In this document: positions 26,092-35,600 of the stretch, one piece after another
Layout of the letters: each line of letters opens with the position of its first letter
How positions within the stretch are numbered: position 1 is the stretch's first letter
NCBI RefSeq assembly: GCF_019665785.1
Contig: NZ_CP081149.1
Span: forward strand, 496,001-560,000
DNA: 64,000 nt
DNA from: Deefgea piscis
Lineage (GTDB): Bacteria; Pseudomonadota; Gammaproteobacteria; Burkholderiales; Chitinibacteraceae
Direction: 5' to 3'
Translations under genes and position numbers: made by a program
Notes under the pieces: model-generated
Database searches by the model: none
Told to the model about the DNA's origin: nothing
The model's input: only the letters and a program-made list of their open reading frames with translations

Positions 26092-26667
26092 GTGCTGGCG
26101 GGATTATGTAAACACCTGACGTTGGCGGTGCCTTTTCGCTCGCTGGGCAGTTTATTTTTGCTGGCATTGTTGTCCGCTTGTGTGCAAGCGCCATTAAAAC
26201 CGCCTAGCGAGGGATTTGCTGCGCAGGGGCGCGTTAATATTCGCAGTCAAAATCAAGCCAATACCGCTGCATTTCATTGGGTCGCCAGCCCGCAGCGCGA
26301 TGTGTTGTCACTGTCGTCGCCATTGGGCAATACCTTGGCCCAATTAACCATTCAGTATCAAGCTGGCGAGATTGTTGCCGCACAACTGCAGCATGGCGCA
26401 ACGATTGATGTTGCCGATCAGCCTGAGGCGCTGTTGGAGCAGGTAACTGGATTAGTATTACCCGTTGCCGGAATGCGCTGGTGGTTGCGTGGACAACCCG
26501 ATCCAAAACAGCCCTTTACGCGTGGTGCCGATGATTTTGAGCAATCGGGCTGGTTGATTCGCGCCAGTGATTATCGCGATGGAGAGTTGCCATATCGCGT
26601 TGAGCTTAGTCGTGATGATTTGCGCGTTTTAGTGTTAATTAATGAATGGAGTCATGCTGCGCCATGA
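26092..26667 (+). CDS. lolB: Outer membrane lipoprotein insertase LolB
   Basis: LolB receives lipoproteins from LolA and inserts them into the outer membrane. The 191-residue product starts with GTG immediately after the TPR gene's stop. It has a lipobox LLSAC (Cys30) and the LolB core with FAAQGRVNIRSQNQ, AAFHWVAS and DVLSLSSPLGNTLAQL. It ends with PYRVELSRDDLRVLVLINEW. The gene overlaps ispE by four bases (ATGA). Confidence 0.9.
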   Translation: MLAGLCKHLTLAVPFRSLGSLFLLALLSACVQAPLKPPSEGFAAQGRVNIRSQNQANTAAFHWVASPQRDVLSLSSPLGNTLAQLTIQYQAGEIVAAQLQHGATIDVADQPEALLEQVTGLVLPVAGMRWWLRGQPDPKQPFTRGADDFEQSGWLIRASDYRDGELPYRVELSRDDLRVLVLINEWSHAAP

Positions 26668-27524
26668 GTTTTACCCCTATGGTTGATGAGCAGGGCTTTG
26701 CGGCCTTTCCTGCTCCGGCTAAATTAAATTTATTTTTACATATCGTTGGCCGTCGTCAGGATGGCTATCATTTACTGCAGTCGGTATTTCAGCTGATTGA
26801 TATGCACGATACGATCTGGTTACGACTACGCCAAGATGGACAAATTGTTCACCATAATCCTTTGCCAGGCGTGCCTGCTGAATTAGATTTAACAGTACGT
26901 GCCGCGCGCTTATTGCAGCCCAAAGGCTCAGACTTGGGGGTCGATATTCGGGTTGATAAGCGTTTGCCTATGGGCGGTGGCGTTGGTGGCGGTAGCTCGG
27001 ATGCGGCAACGGTATTATTGGCTTTAAACCAGTTGTGGCAATTGCAGCATTCGCGCGATGATTTGATGGCGCTGGGTTTGAGCTTGGGGGCGGATGTACC
27101 GTTTTTTATTTTTGGGCAAAATGCTTTTGTCGAAGGCATTGGTGAAATCATGACGGCGATTGAAACGCCGCAACGTTATTACGTGGTTTTGCATCCTCAG
27201 GTACATGTTTCTACCCCCGAAATTTTTAAAGACCCTCTCTTGACAAGAAACAGCCCCTCTATTAAAGTTGGCGACCTTGAAGGCGCGGCCACACGTAATG
27301 ATTTGCAAGCGTGTGCAGTGCGAAAATACCCCGAGATCGCTGAACAGCTGAATATATTAAAGCAGTTTGGTGATGCCAGAATGACCGGATCGGGTAGCTG
27401 TATATTTGTAGAAATGCCTTCACAAGCTGCTGCAAATACTGTATTATGCGGCCTTCTTGAAAGTATCAACGGATTTGCAGTGCAGACGTTAAATCGTCAT
27501 CCGTTATACGAGTACGCTAAGTAG
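26664..27524 (+). CDS. ispE: 4-diphosphocytidyl-2-C-methyl-D-erythritol kinase
   Basis: This GHMP kinase performs the ATP-dependent step of the non-mevalonate isoprenoid pathway. The 286-residue protein shows the N-terminal PAPAKLNLFLHIVGRRQDGYH, the GHMP phosphate loop PMGGGVGGGSSDAATVL (about residues 99-115) and the C-terminal ARMTGSGSCIFVE motif. The start at 26664 overlaps lolB. The order lolB-ispE-tRNA-Gln-prs is the conserved betaproteobacterial arrangement. Confidence 0.96.
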   Translation: MSFTPMVDEQGFAAFPAPAKLNLFLHIVGRRQDGYHLLQSVFQLIDMHDTIWLRLRQDGQIVHHNPLPGVPAELDLTVRAARLLQPKGSDLGVDIRVDKRLPMGGGVGGGSSDAATVLLALNQLWQLQHSRDDLMALGLSLGADVPFFIFGQNAFVEGIGEIMTAIETPQRYYVVLHPQVHVSTPEIFKDPLLTRNSPSIKVGDLEGAATRNDLQACAVRKYPEIAEQLNILKQFGDARMTGSGSCIFVEMPSQAAANTVLCGLLESINGFAVQTLNRHPLYEYAK

Positions 27525-27544
27525 TAAATTAGCAAAAAATCGCT

Positions 27545-27621
27545 AGGGGAGTCGCCAAGTTGGTTAAGGCACTGGATTTTGATTCCAGCATGCGAAGGTT
27601 CGAATCCTTCTTCCCCTGCCA
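27545..27621 (+). tRNA. tRNA-Gln (anticodon UUG)
   Basis: A full cloverleaf is visible: acceptor AGGGGAG paired with TTCCCCT, anticodon stem CTGGA/TCCAG with loop TTTTGAT giving anticodon TTG, and the T arm GGTTCGAATCC. G is the discriminator and CCA is encoded. It lies between ispE and prs, as in other Neisseriales and Burkholderiales. Confidence 0.97.
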
Positions 27622-27632
27622 CCTATAAAAAG

Positions 27633-27664
27633 AAAGCGTGTAATTATATCAATTACACGCTTTT
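27633..27664 (+). terminator. Terminator after tRNA-Gln
   Basis: AAAGCGTGTAATT pairs with AATTACACGCTTT around a 5-nt loop, followed by a T-rich run reaching the prs leader. It ends 20 bp before the prs ATG, so some read-through into prs is likely. Confidence 0.75.
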
Positions 27665-27684
27665 CGTTTTTTCAGGATTTGGAA

Positions 27685-28635
27685 ATGGCTTACGACAGCC
27701 TCATGGTATTTACCGGCAACGCTAACCCTCGCCTTGCTGAACGTGTAGTAAATCATCTGGATATCTCATTGGGGCGCGCCACTGTTGGCCGTTTTTCTGA
27801 TGGCGAAGTCACTGTTGAGCTACTCGAAAACGTTCGCGGTCGTGATGTGTTTGTTTTGCAATCAACTTGTGTACCGACAAACGACAACATCATGGAAATG
27901 ATGTTGATGGTGGATGCGCTAAAACGTGCTTCAGCAGGTCGGATTACAGCAGCGATTCCGTATTTTGGTTATGCTCGCCAAGATCGCCGCCCACGCTCTG
28001 CGCGGGTACCGATTTCGGCCAAAGTGATTGCCAATATGTTGCAAGTCGCTGGTGTTGATCGCGTATTGACGGTTGATGTCCATGCCGACCAAATTCAAGG
28101 CTTTTTTGATATCCCGGTGGATAATATTTATTCCACTCCGGTATTACTGGCCGATATCCGCGCTAAAAATTACGAAAACCTGATGATTGTATCGCCCGAC
28201 GTTGGTGGTGTATTGCGCGCTCGCGCAATGGCCAAACAACTTGGCGTTGATATGGCGATTATCGATAAGCGTCGCCCGAAAGCCAATGTGGCTGAAGTGA
28301 TGCACATCATCGGTGATGTAAAAGGCCGTGATTGCGTGATTATCGACGACATGATTGATACCGCCAATACGCTGTGTAAAGCCGCTGAAGCATTGAAAAA
28401 ATTCGGTGCTAACCGCGTAATGGCCTATGCCACGCATGCGGTGTTCTCTGGTGCTGCAGTCGATCGCATCATGCAATCTGAATTGGATGAAGTGGTCGTT
28501 ACTGACACGATTCCAGTGAGCGAATTGGGCCAAGCAAGCGGCCGTGTTCGTGTGGTGTCGATTGCTGGTTTGCTGGCCGAAACGATGCGCCGTATCAATA
28601 ACGAAGAGTCGGTTTCTAGTTTATTCGTTGATTGA
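27685..28635 (+). CDS. prs: Ribose-phosphate pyrophosphokinase (PRPP synthetase)
   Basis: The enzyme makes PRPP from ribose 5-phosphate and ATP for nucleotide, His and Trp synthesis. The 316-residue protein has the N-terminal [13 protein letters not shown] and [17 protein letters not shown]. It also has the catalytic region [13 protein letters not shown] and the PRPP-binding loop [12 protein letters not shown]. The start at 27685 matches the usual 315-residue length; a TTG six bases earlier is less likely. Confidence 0.97.
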   Translation: MAYDSLMVFTGNANPRLAERVVNHLDISLGRATVGRFSDGEVTVELLENVRGRDVFVLQSTCVPTNDNIMEMMLMVDALKRASAGRITAAIPYFGYARQDRRPRSARVPISAKVIANMLQVAGVDRVLTVDVHADQIQGFFDIPVDNIYSTPVLLADIRAKNYENLMIVSPDVGGVLRARAMAKQLGVDMAIIDKRRPKANVAEVMHIIGDVKGRDCVIIDDMIDTANTLCKAAEALKKFGANRVMAYATHAVFSGAAVDRIMQSELDEVVVTDTIPVSELGQASGRVRVVSIAGLLAETMRRINNEESVSSLFVD

Positions 28636-28694
28636 TGCACAATCGGGTTTACCTCAGTAAACCCGTAAGAATTCAGAGGGGTTTTCCCTCGAAT

Positions 28695-28730
28695 CATCAG
28701 CTTCTCTGGTCGCGGGGGGCTGATGTTTTT
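28695..28730 (+). terminator. Hairpin and T tract between prs and rplY
   Basis: CATCAGC pairs with GCTGATG around a 17-nt loop, followed by five T residues. It could end prs transcription or attenuate rplY, whose ATG is 21 bp further on. Confidence 0.5.
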
Positions 28731-28750
28731 ATCTGTACTGGAGTATGACA

Positions 28751-29329
28751 ATGACTTTTGAATTAAAAGCTACAAGCCGCGCAAAGCAGGGCACTGGTGC
28801 GAGCCGCCGCCTGCGTAAAGCCGGTCAATTGCCAGGTATCGTTTACGGTGGTTCTGCTGAAGCCGTTGCGATCAACTTGGATCACAACAGCATGTACTAC
28901 ACGCTGCAAGACGAAAAATTCCACACTGCATTGATCCAATTGTCGATCGATGATGGTGCTGCGGAACAAGTTTTGGTTCGTGCTGTTCAATACCATCCGT
29001 TCAAACAACAAGTTCAACATATCGACTTCCAACGCGTTAGCGCTGAGTCTGTTGTTGAATTGCGCGTTCCATTGCACTTCGTTGATGGCGATGCTTGCCT
29101 CGGCGTTAAGATGCAAGGCGGCGCGATCAGCAATGTATTGAAAGAAGTTATGGTTCGTTGCGTTGCTTCGAAACTGCCAGAATTCATTACTGTTGACCAG
29201 TCTAAATTGGCGGTTGGTAACTTGTCAGTTCACTTATCTGACATCGCATTGCCAGAAGGCGTTCAATTGGTATCGCTATTACGCGGTGCTGACTTGGCCG
29301 TTTCTATGTTGAACGGCGCTAAAGGTTAA
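28751..29329 (+). CDS. rplY: 50S ribosomal protein bL25, Ctc form
   Basis: This binds 5S rRNA in the large subunit. The 192-residue product has the N-terminal L25 domain with the conserved stretches GTGASRRLRKAGQLPGIVYG and RAVQYHPFKQQVQHIDF, and a C-terminal TL5/Ctc domain after about residue 95. This is the long form, not the 94-residue E. coli form. The second ATG (28751) is chosen because GGAG at 28740-28743 lies at proper spacing; the ATG at 28745 is too close. Confidence 0.95.
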   Translation: MTFELKATSRAKQGTGASRRLRKAGQLPGIVYGGSAEAVAINLDHNSMYYTLQDEKFHTALIQLSIDDGAAEQVLVRAVQYHPFKQQVQHIDFQRVSAESVVELRVPLHFVDGDACLGVKMQGGAISNVLKEVMVRCVASKLPEFITVDQSKLAVGNLSVHLSDIALPEGVQLVSLLRGADLAVSMLNGAKG

Positions 29330-29350
29330 TTTAACCTTCGCAGTTCATCA

Positions 29351-29376
29351 AACCCGCTGATTCAGCGGGTTTTTTT
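29351..29376 (+). terminator. Terminator after rplY
   Basis: AACCCGCTGA and TTCAGCGGGTT pair almost without a loop, followed by six or seven T residues. Confidence 0.85.
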
Positions 29377-29444
29377 ATGTCTACTCAAGATTGATTGGTG
29401 TACTGAGTCTGGTAGTGATTGTGTACTCGACTGGGGAAAATAAG

Positions 29445-30059
29445 ATGGCGATTAAGTTAATCGTAGGTTTGGGTAATCCAGGTGGTGAATACGCGGCAAC
29501 GCGACATAATGCCGGATTTTGGTTGCTGGATCTTTTAGCACGTGATGGACAGATTTTTTTACGCCATGACAGCAAATTTCATGGCTTGTGCGGCAAAGTT
29601 AAAATCGCTAATCACGATGTTTGGTTATTGCAGCCACAAACTTTTATGAATCGCAGCGGTTTGGCGGTGGTGGCATTGGCGCAATTTTATAAAATCATGC
29701 CCGATGAAATTTTAGTCGTCCACGATGAGCTCGACATCGCGCCTGGCGTCGTGAAGCTTAAAAAAGGCGGTGGTAATGGCGGACATAATGGCTTAAAAGA
29801 CATTCAGTCTCATCTATCGACCGCGGATTTTTGGCGTTTGCGCTTAGGGATCGGTCACCCCGGTAATAAAAATGAAGTGGCCAATTTTGTGCTCAAGCCA
29901 CCACGGCGTGAAGAGCAAGACTTGATCGATGATGCCATTAATAAATCTTTGCTAGTGATCCCAAAGATCGTGGTTGGCGAAACCGGTGCTGCAATGAGTA
30001 TCTTGCATACTGACGATTCAAAAAAGCGTGAACATAAACCAGAGCCAACGAAAGGTTAA
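29445..30059 (+). CDS. pth: Peptidyl-tRNA hydrolase
   Basis: This enzyme recycles peptidyl-tRNAs released from stalled ribosomes. The 204-residue protein has [20 protein letters not shown] at the start, with the catalytic His in [15 protein letters not shown] and HDELDIAPG follow, then [13 protein letters not shown]. The start at 29445 has GGGGAAAA upstream; the longer frame to 29391 crosses the rplY terminator region and is rejected. Confidence 0.97.
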   Translation: MAIKLIVGLGNPGGEYAATRHNAGFWLLDLLARDGQIFLRHDSKFHGLCGKVKIANHDVWLLQPQTFMNRSGLAVVALAQFYKIMPDEILVVHDELDIAPGVVKLKKGGGNGGHNGLKDIQSHLSTADFWRLRLGIGHPGNKNEVANFVLKPPRREEQDLIDDAINKSLLVIPKIVVGETGAAMSILHTDDSKKREHKPEPTKG

Positions 30060-30119
30060 GTATTTCATTCTGAGTAATGTACAGAATGGCTTTGGGCTAT
30101 ATACCTATGGATAAATTTC

Positions 30120-31199
30120 ATGACAAGCAGCGTAATCCCCGTTAATTTAATTACCGGCTTTTTAGGGGTTGGTAAAACTACAGCATTGATGAATTTGCTC
30201 GCACAAAAGCCGGCCGATGAATATTGGGCGATTGTCGTCAATGAATTTGGTGAGGTAGGGATTGATGGCGCGACCTTGTCGAGCGCTGGTGATGGCTTGC
30301 AAGTCGCTGAAGTACCTGGCGGCTGTATTTGCTGCACCACCAGCCCGATGCTGCGGGTGACATTGGGTAAGTTGGCGCGGGGTATACGTCCCGATCGCCT
30401 ATTGATTGAGCCCTCTGGCTTGGGACACCCTGCGGGTATTATTGATTTGCTGCGTGATCCAATGCTGGCCAGCGCCTTTGAAGTACGAGCAGTGGTGAGC
30501 TTACTAGACCCTCGGCAAATGGAAGACTCGCGTTATTACTCGCATGAAACTTGGCGTGATCAGCTGCAATTGGCCGATGTCTTGGTGATTAATAAGTGCG
30601 ACGTGGCGGATGAAGAGCAAATTTTGCGAGCTGAAGCGATGGGTGCGGCGTTTTTTCCACCTAAATTAGCTATTACACGAGCCATTAATGGGCAGTTTGA
30701 TTTAAGTTTGCTCGATTTAGAGCTGCATCCTGAGCGTTGGCCTGCACTCAATCATAGCGCTAATGTGCAATTGGGTGCGTATTCGCCGAGCCGACAAACG
30801 CATTCTACGCTGGCGAGTAAATCGACTGATTCTGGTGATGCCGATACGAGCAGCTGGCCTATTTGTAAAATGCAGTCGAGTTTAGGCTCGCATAGCTGTG
30901 GCTGGATTTTTCCACCTGAAGTGGTGTTTAGTAGTAGCAAGGTCGCCGATTTATTGACAGCATTGTCGCAAAACAGCGATTTAAATTTGCAAGGACTGAC
31001 TCGCGCTAAAGGGATTTTTCATACTGAGCGCGATTGGTATCGCTTTGACTGGGTGGACAGTATGACTAGCGCTGCGCCAGCAGCCTATCGGCGAGACAGC
31101 CGTTTTGAGGTGATCGTACAAAGCGATCAAGCACCCGACTGGCTGCCTTTGCAGCAGGCTTTAGTGGCGACACTGATTAGCTCGCCATCACTGCTTTAA
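30120..31199 (+). CDS. CobW/COG0523 family GTP-binding metallochaperone-like protein
   Basis: The 359-residue protein has the G1 loop GFLGVGKTT (residues 12-20), the metal-binding CxCC motif in PGGCICCTTSP (about residues 64-74), and INKCD as the G4 motif. These define COG0523 metallochaperones, which deliver zinc, cobalt or other metals. A C-terminal CobW_C domain is indicated by GIFHTERDWYRFDW. Distance from the cobalamin genes at 48 kb gives no reason to call it CobW itself. Its end overlaps the convergent orphan gene at 31177-31701 by 23 bp. Confidence 0.87.
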   Translation: MTSSVIPVNLITGFLGVGKTTALMNLLAQKPADEYWAIVVNEFGEVGIDGATLSSAGDGLQVAEVPGGCICCTTSPMLRVTLGKLARGIRPDRLLIEPSGLGHPAGIIDLLRDPMLASAFEVRAVVSLLDPRQMEDSRYYSHETWRDQLQLADVLVINKCDVADEEQILRAEAMGAAFFPPKLAITRAINGQFDLSLLDLELHPERWPALNHSANVQLGAYSPSRQTHSTLASKSTDSGDADTSSWPICKMQSSLGSHSCGWIFPPEVVFSSSKVADLLTALSQNSDLNLQGLTRAKGIFHTERDWYRFDWVDSMTSAAPAAYRRDSRFEVIVQSDQAPDWLPLQQALVATLISSPSLL

Positions 31200-31701
31200 C
31201 TTGATACAAATAGGCATCGGCCATATCACTGTGGCCGGCCTCTTTGAGCGCCTTTTGCCAGCGATCAATACAGAACTGCAGCTCGTCATAACTGGTCATG
31301 GCATCAAATACATCACTCAACATAAATTCGAGTTTATTGGATAAATAAGCTTGGTCAGTCATATGCATGATGCGCCGGATTTTTTGGCGAGAATTGGTGC
31401 TAGGTAACACGCGCTGTTGTGCTGGCGCCGCTGTAATCGGTTTGACTGCGATGGGTGGTGGCAGTGGTGCTGCGCTGCTGGCATAGCCGGTTTGCTCAAC
31501 AATCAGCTGTAAATCCATTAATTGCTGTAATTGTTTATTTAATTCATTGATATCGGGCTGTAATGCGAGTAGCTCTGCTACGCATTTTTGGCCATCAATC
31601 ATAATTAATAGTTGTCGCAAACGAATTGGAAAACCCTGGCTGCGAGTTTTCACTTCGCTAAAGCCTGCGTCTGTTTTGCTGAAAATCGAATTGTGATTCA
31701 T
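31177..31701 (-). CDS. Unknown protein A of a paralogous pair
   Basis: The 174-residue product starts MNHNSIFSKTDAGFSEVKTR. It shares a roughly 65-residue N-terminal domain with the gene at 31978-32262. Shared features are the pattern K-T-x-A-G-x-S-E-x-x-T-R-S, then R-Q-L-L-I-x-I-D-G, then a leucine-rich helical segment. This looks like a small winged-helix-like domain of unknown function that I have seen annotated only as hypothetical in betaproteobacteria. A Pro/Ala-rich linker and a second helical C-terminal domain (residues 110-174) are unique to this copy. Its stop overlaps the end of the CobW-family gene. Confidence 0.7.
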   Translation of the reverse strand: MNHNSIFSKTDAGFSEVKTRSQGFPIRLRQLLIMIDGQKCVAELLALQPDINELNKQLQQLMDLQLIVEQTGYASSAAPLPPPIAVKPITAAPAQQRVLPSTNSRQKIRRIMHMTDQAYLSNKLEFMLSDVFDAMTSYDELQFCIDRWQKALKEAGHSDMADAYLYQVKAVMAS

Positions 31702-31977
31702 TACTACCCCTGCATGCCTTTTTGCTAGCTTACATATAATTAGTTCCTAATGGTATCGGGGATACGCCCTGTTGCTTGTAAATATATATTACAGGCTGCC
31801 GCTGATGACATGGTTTTAAGTGCTTAATTTCGCTTGCTGATGGCTTGAATTGCCTTAATTGCACGGTTTTGAGCCGCATTTTTAAGCGCGTATTTTTATT
31901 GTTTGTAACGAAATCCAAATGGACTTTTGCTTGAATTAGCGCTGAATAAGTGTTGTAAAATGACAACTTGCTATTGG

Positions 31978-32262
31978 TTAAGTATCTTGTTGTAAGATAC
32001 CTTCGTTAGGCTGTAAAGATTTTGCTATAGATGTGCTGGTTTTTTCTACTTGGGCTGTGGACAGTTTAATCATCCCTGCCATTTGTAGTTTTTCTAACCG
32101 GAGTAATAAATCGGGCAATGGCATGAGCTGGGTGAGTGCCGCAACGCTAATCTTGCCATCAATTAAAATCAGCAGTTGCCGCTCTTTAAAATTGAGCTGC
32201 TGGCTGCGCGTGCTGATTTCGCTAATGCCAGCGGCGGTTTTTTCGTAAAAAGTGCTTTCCAT
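31978..32262 (-). CDS. Unknown protein B of a paralogous pair
   Basis: The 94-residue product from the ATG at 32262 is essentially the N-terminal domain of its neighbour: KTAAGISEISTRSQQLN, then RQLLILIDGKISVAAL, then a leucine-rich helix. The C-terminal tail lacks the second domain. Same strand as the neighbour with 276 bp between, so separate transcription is likely. A longer frame to 32472 runs into the ccsB terminator and is rejected. Function unknown. Confidence 0.65.
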   Translation of the reverse strand: MESTFYEKTAAGISEISTRSQQLNFKERQLLILIDGKISVAALTQLMPLPDLLLRLEKLQMAGMIKLSTAQVEKTSTSIAKSLQPNEGILQQDT

Positions 32263-32317
32263 GATGACCTCGCAGGATGTTTCTTCATTCAAGACCTTGT
32301 CATGGTTGCAGTGCAAT

Positions 32318-32350
32318 AAAAAAAGCCGCTCAAAGGATGAGCGGCTTTTT
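32318..32350 (-). terminator. Terminator after ccsB
   Basis: AAAAGCCGCTC and GAGCGGCTTTT form an 11-bp stem around AAAGGAT, with seven T residues leftward and five on the other strand. It separates ccsB from the orphan gene. Confidence 0.88.
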
Positions 32351-32362
32351 ATCTGTTGTAGT

Positions 32363-33490
32363 TTAGAGCCCGCCGTAAGAATGCAGCCCAGATAAAAACA
32401 TATTAACGCCGATAAAGGCAAAGGTCGTAACAAAAAGACCAATAATCGCCCACCATGCCAAAATATCACCACGCCAGCCTTTGATTAATCGAACGTGTAA
32501 CCATGCGGCATAATTGAGCCAAACGATCAGCGCCCAAGTTTCCTTAGGGTCCCAGCTCCAATATCCACCCCAAGCATCAGCGGCCCACATCGCACCGAGT
32601 ACGGTTGCAATCGTAAAAAACAAAAATCCGATGGCAATCGCTTTGTACATCACTTCGCCCAGTGTGTCGTAACTTGGCAGCTTGTTAGTGAGAATGCCAC
32701 GAGCAGACAGCAGTTGCGCGATACCTAGCATTGAGGCAATCGCAAAACTGCCATAACCGACAAAGTTAGCAGGGACGTGGATTTTCATCCACCACGATTG
32801 CAGTGCAGGAATCAAAGGTTGAATCTCATGCGCTTGACGATCGAGTGAGTACCAAATAATAAAACCCACTGCCGCAGAAATGATCAACAGCACAAACGCA
32901 CCCATGGTTTTGGCGGCAAATTGCGCTTCGTAATACAGATACATTAAAGCCGTCATCAAACAAAATAGAATGAAGACCTCATATAAATTGGAGACCGGAA
33001 TATGTCCGACATCGGCTCCGATTAAATAGCTTTCATACCAGCGAACCAGTTTTGAAATCATCGCTGCGCCAGCCGCAGCCCATGTTAAGCCCGAAGCAAT
33101 ACTCAGTGCGGTGGCCGATTGGCGTAATAAACCAATCCAATACAGGATGGTGGCCAGGAAAAACAGCACACACATCCACATCACAGCCGATTGACTCGAG
33201 AGTAGATACTTTAGCCAAAACTCAGTTTGCCCACGGCTTAAGTCGCCAGCATAGAGCTCAATGGCGCCGAGTGCAATGATGCCGCAAACGGGAAAGAACA
33301 CTCGCATCGCTGGCCAAAACCAGCCAAACCAGCAAAGAGCGGCGACTGAACCAATTAAAATGCCCTGTTCATAATAGTCGAGAAAACTGTGGTATTTCTG
33401 CCACGAAACCAAGGCGGTTACCACGATAAACAGCGTAAACAGCACATCAGCAGTATTAAAACGTCGATTTTTCAAACTTAGCGAATTCAT
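32363..33490 (-). CDS. ccsB: Cytochrome c biogenesis protein CcsB (ResC, System II)
   Basis: This membrane protein works with ResB to carry heme across the membrane and attach it to apocytochrome c. The 375-residue protein has about eight hydrophobic helices and the heme-handling WWD motif WGGYWSWDPKETWAL at about residues 300-314. His residues lie in external loops. The start at 33490 is chosen for the hydrophobic first helix; the longer frame overlaps resB. It is 10 bp downstream of resB. Confidence 0.93.
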   Translation of the reverse strand: MNSLSLKNRRFNTADVLFTLFIVVTALVSWQKYHSFLDYYEQGILIGSVAALCWFGWFWPAMRVFFPVCGIIALGAIELYAGDLSRGQTEFWLKYLLSSQSAVMWMCVLFFLATILYWIGLLRQSATALSIASGLTWAAAGAAMISKLVRWYESYLIGADVGHIPVSNLYEVFILFCLMTALMYLYYEAQFAAKTMGAFVLLIISAAVGFIIWYSLDRQAHEIQPLIPALQSWWMKIHVPANFVGYGSFAIASMLGIAQLLSARGILTNKLPSYDTLGEVMYKAIAIGFLFFTIATVLGAMWAADAWGGYWSWDPKETWALIVWLNYAAWLHVRLIKGWRGDILAWWAIIGLFVTTFAFIGVNMFLSGLHSYGGL

Positions 33491-33500
33491 ACAAAGGCTC

Positions 33501-35534
33501 TCAAAGTGGGGCTTGTTGCTGGTTTGGTGCAAGGTGCTCGATATGGGCGGCAAACTCACGATTTAAATCGTCGGTTTTGCGATTGCTACTCATGGCGATC
33601 AAGGTTGAATGCGGACTAATTCTGATCCATAGACGATTTTCTCGAATATAAAACATGCAGAAAATACCGATGATTAACAACAAAGAGCCTAAATAGACTA
33701 CGTTTTTACCGGGCGAGCGGGTGAGTTGAAAACCACTCGATTTCACCTCGTTAAATCCAGTGAGTTGCAAAATAGCCGGTGAGCCGTAATCAAACAAACT
33801 GCTGGTGGCCACCAAACTATCCATCAAAAAGCGATACTGCATATTATCGGTTGGCGTTACTGGCAGGCCAGCTTGCGTTTGGGCTAATTCCATCGCATCG
33901 ATGGCCGCACTTTGCAGTACTTTAAGATAGGTCTGTGCCACCACTTGGCGTTCAGCTTGCGGTACTTTTTTCTCTAAAAAGCGCTCAATCGCAGGGAAGC
34001 CACCTTGGCTAAATTGAAATAACACGCCCTCGGTAATTTCAGCAAATTGTGCCTCGCCATCGGCAGAAACACCACCCGCTTTTAAGGCTTTAGCCGCCGT
34101 TCTTTTCGCAATATCGGCATGCAAATTAGCGTTTAAAATCGTCGATCTAAAGCGCATGAAAGCATCAAGTTGCATATCTTGATCTAGCGGTATACGTGTG
34201 AATGCAAAGGGAGCATGAACTTCGCGGCGCATACCAGTAATGAAATAGCTGCTGTCATTTTCTACAAATGGCTGCATATAGTTCTGGTATTCAAGCGCTT
34301 GCCCACGATCATCGCGGACTTTAAATTGAATGGTTGGCCCTAAATTACGCACGTTCCGATCGCCATGCACCGATTGCGCCGTCGCTAACGCCGTTTGCAG
34401 TGGCGAAACGGCAACAGCAGAGGTGTCACCCGTCGTCGCGGTTTTATCTAGGGTTTCAATATTAAAGGGACGTAGATCGCCAATTTCGAGGCTGTATTTG
34501 GCTTGACCAGAGGTGAGCGGGAGTTTGGTCTGTGACTTTGCCGCCAAATTCGATTTGGTATTGCTCAATAAATCCCATTGCACAAACTCAAGACCGGAAC
34601 CGCCATCGCCAAAGCTGGCTTGATAAATGGCAACGCCATCTACAATTAAAGGATGATTGACTTTAATTGTGCCACTTTGGATGACATTTCCTTTCATATC
34701 CAGCACATCAATATCACTGGCAAAAAGCTTAGGCATGCCAGTTGAATAATGCTCAATATGAAATTTATTCAGTTTTAAAATGAAGGGTAGTTCTTGAACA
34801 AAATAACCATTGCCGGAGTTCAGAAAAACGACGCTGGCAGAGCTGCCCTCACTTAAATTGACATTGCCACGAAACGATAAATTATTTGATGCCAGGCGAG
34901 ACATTGCTGGAATTTGGCTTTGTGGCACATCGCGGGTTTCTGCTGTTTTAATATCCAGCATTTCCATGACTTTTAATGGCAAATTACCGTCCATTAATCC
35001 GCCAATACAAATAACCACAATTGCTGCATGGGTAAATAAATAACCCAATCGCTGCCAACTGCCTTTTTTCGCCGCAATTAATGTGGCATCACCATCGGCT
35101 CGCAAGCGATAGCGATAGCCATATTCAGTGAGGTGCTGAGTAACTGTTGGTTGCTCGAGTGCTTGATTGATTTCATGATGATGCGACATTAAGCGCAAAG
35201 AATTGGCGCTGGCTTTTTCGCGATAACCACGTATTTCGCGAATAACACCGGGGAAATGCCGCCAAATACACAAACAGGTCGAGCAGACCAAAAATGCCAA
35301 AATCAGCAAAAACCAAATCGAATGGTAAACATCGAATAAGCCAAGTGGTTCAAAAATGCTAAACCAAAAATCACCAAACTCAACACGATAATTAACATAA
35401 GGCTCATTTTGTTTGAGCACGGTACCAATAATTGAGGCAATCGCAAGTAGCGTTAATAAACTAATTGCAAAACGCATCGATGATAATAAATCAAAGAGGG
35501 CGCGACGGAAGGAGTGTGTATTTGAGGTCATCAT
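33501..35534 (-). CDS. resB: Cytochrome c biogenesis protein ResB (Ccs1, System II)
   Basis: ResB is the partner of CcsB in System II heme delivery. The 677-residue protein has N-terminal transmembrane helices (SMRFAISLLTLLAIASIIG, then one around SIWFLLILAFLVCSTC), a third near GYLFTHAAIVVICIGGL, a large periplasmic domain, and a last helix VVYLGSLLLIIGIFCMFYI. Two adjacent ATGs (35534, 35531) are possible starts and no strong SD is visible. The cytochrome c4 gene lies upstream, separated by a hairpin. ccsB follows directly. Confidence 0.92.
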   Translation of the reverse strand: MMTSNTHSFRRALFDLLSSMRFAISLLTLLAIASIIGTVLKQNEPYVNYRVEFGDFWFSIFEPLGLFDVYHSIWFLLILAFLVCSTCLCIWRHFPGVIREIRGYREKASANSLRLMSHHHEINQALEQPTVTQHLTEYGYRYRLRADGDATLIAAKKGSWQRLGYLFTHAAIVVICIGGLMDGNLPLKVMEMLDIKTAETRDVPQSQIPAMSRLASNNLSFRGNVNLSEGSSASVVFLNSGNGYFVQELPFILKLNKFHIEHYSTGMPKLFASDIDVLDMKGNVIQSGTIKVNHPLIVDGVAIYQASFGDGGSGLEFVQWDLLSNTKSNLAAKSQTKLPLTSGQAKYSLEIGDLRPFNIETLDKTATTGDTSAVAVSPLQTALATAQSVHGDRNVRNLGPTIQFKVRDDRGQALEYQNYMQPFVENDSSYFITGMRREVHAPFAFTRIPLDQDMQLDAFMRFRSTILNANLHADIAKRTAAKALKAGGVSADGEAQFAEITEGVLFQFSQGGFPAIERFLEKKVPQAERQVVAQTYLKVLQSAAIDAMELAQTQAGLPVTPTDNMQYRFLMDSLVATSSLFDYGSPAILQLTGFNEVKSSGFQLTRSPGKNVVYLGSLLLIIGIFCMFYIRENRLWIRISPHSTLIAMSSNRKTDDLNREFAAHIEHLAPNQQQAPL

Positions 35535-35540
35535 AAAATC

Positions 35541-35565
35541 AAAAAAGGGGCGAATCGCCCCCTTT
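35541..35565 (-). terminator. Terminator between cytochrome c4 and resB
   Basis: GGGGGCG and CGCCCC pair around ATT and are followed leftward by six T residues. It lies 36 bp after the cytochrome stop and within 10 bp of the resB ATG, so it may partially separate abundant cytochrome expression from resB-ccsB. Confidence 0.75.
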
Positions 35566-35600
35566 AGTACGCGCAAATCGAAATGAGTTCCGATTAACGC

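Noticed and set aside
31730..31966. Leftward frame of 78 codons between the two orphan paralogues
   Set aside because: No SD, no domain, biased AT-rich composition; more likely the leader of the gene at 31177-31701.
35535..35576. Upstream TTG start for ResB
   Set aside because: It would begin inside the terminator hairpin of the cytochrome gene and adds residues not typical of ResB.
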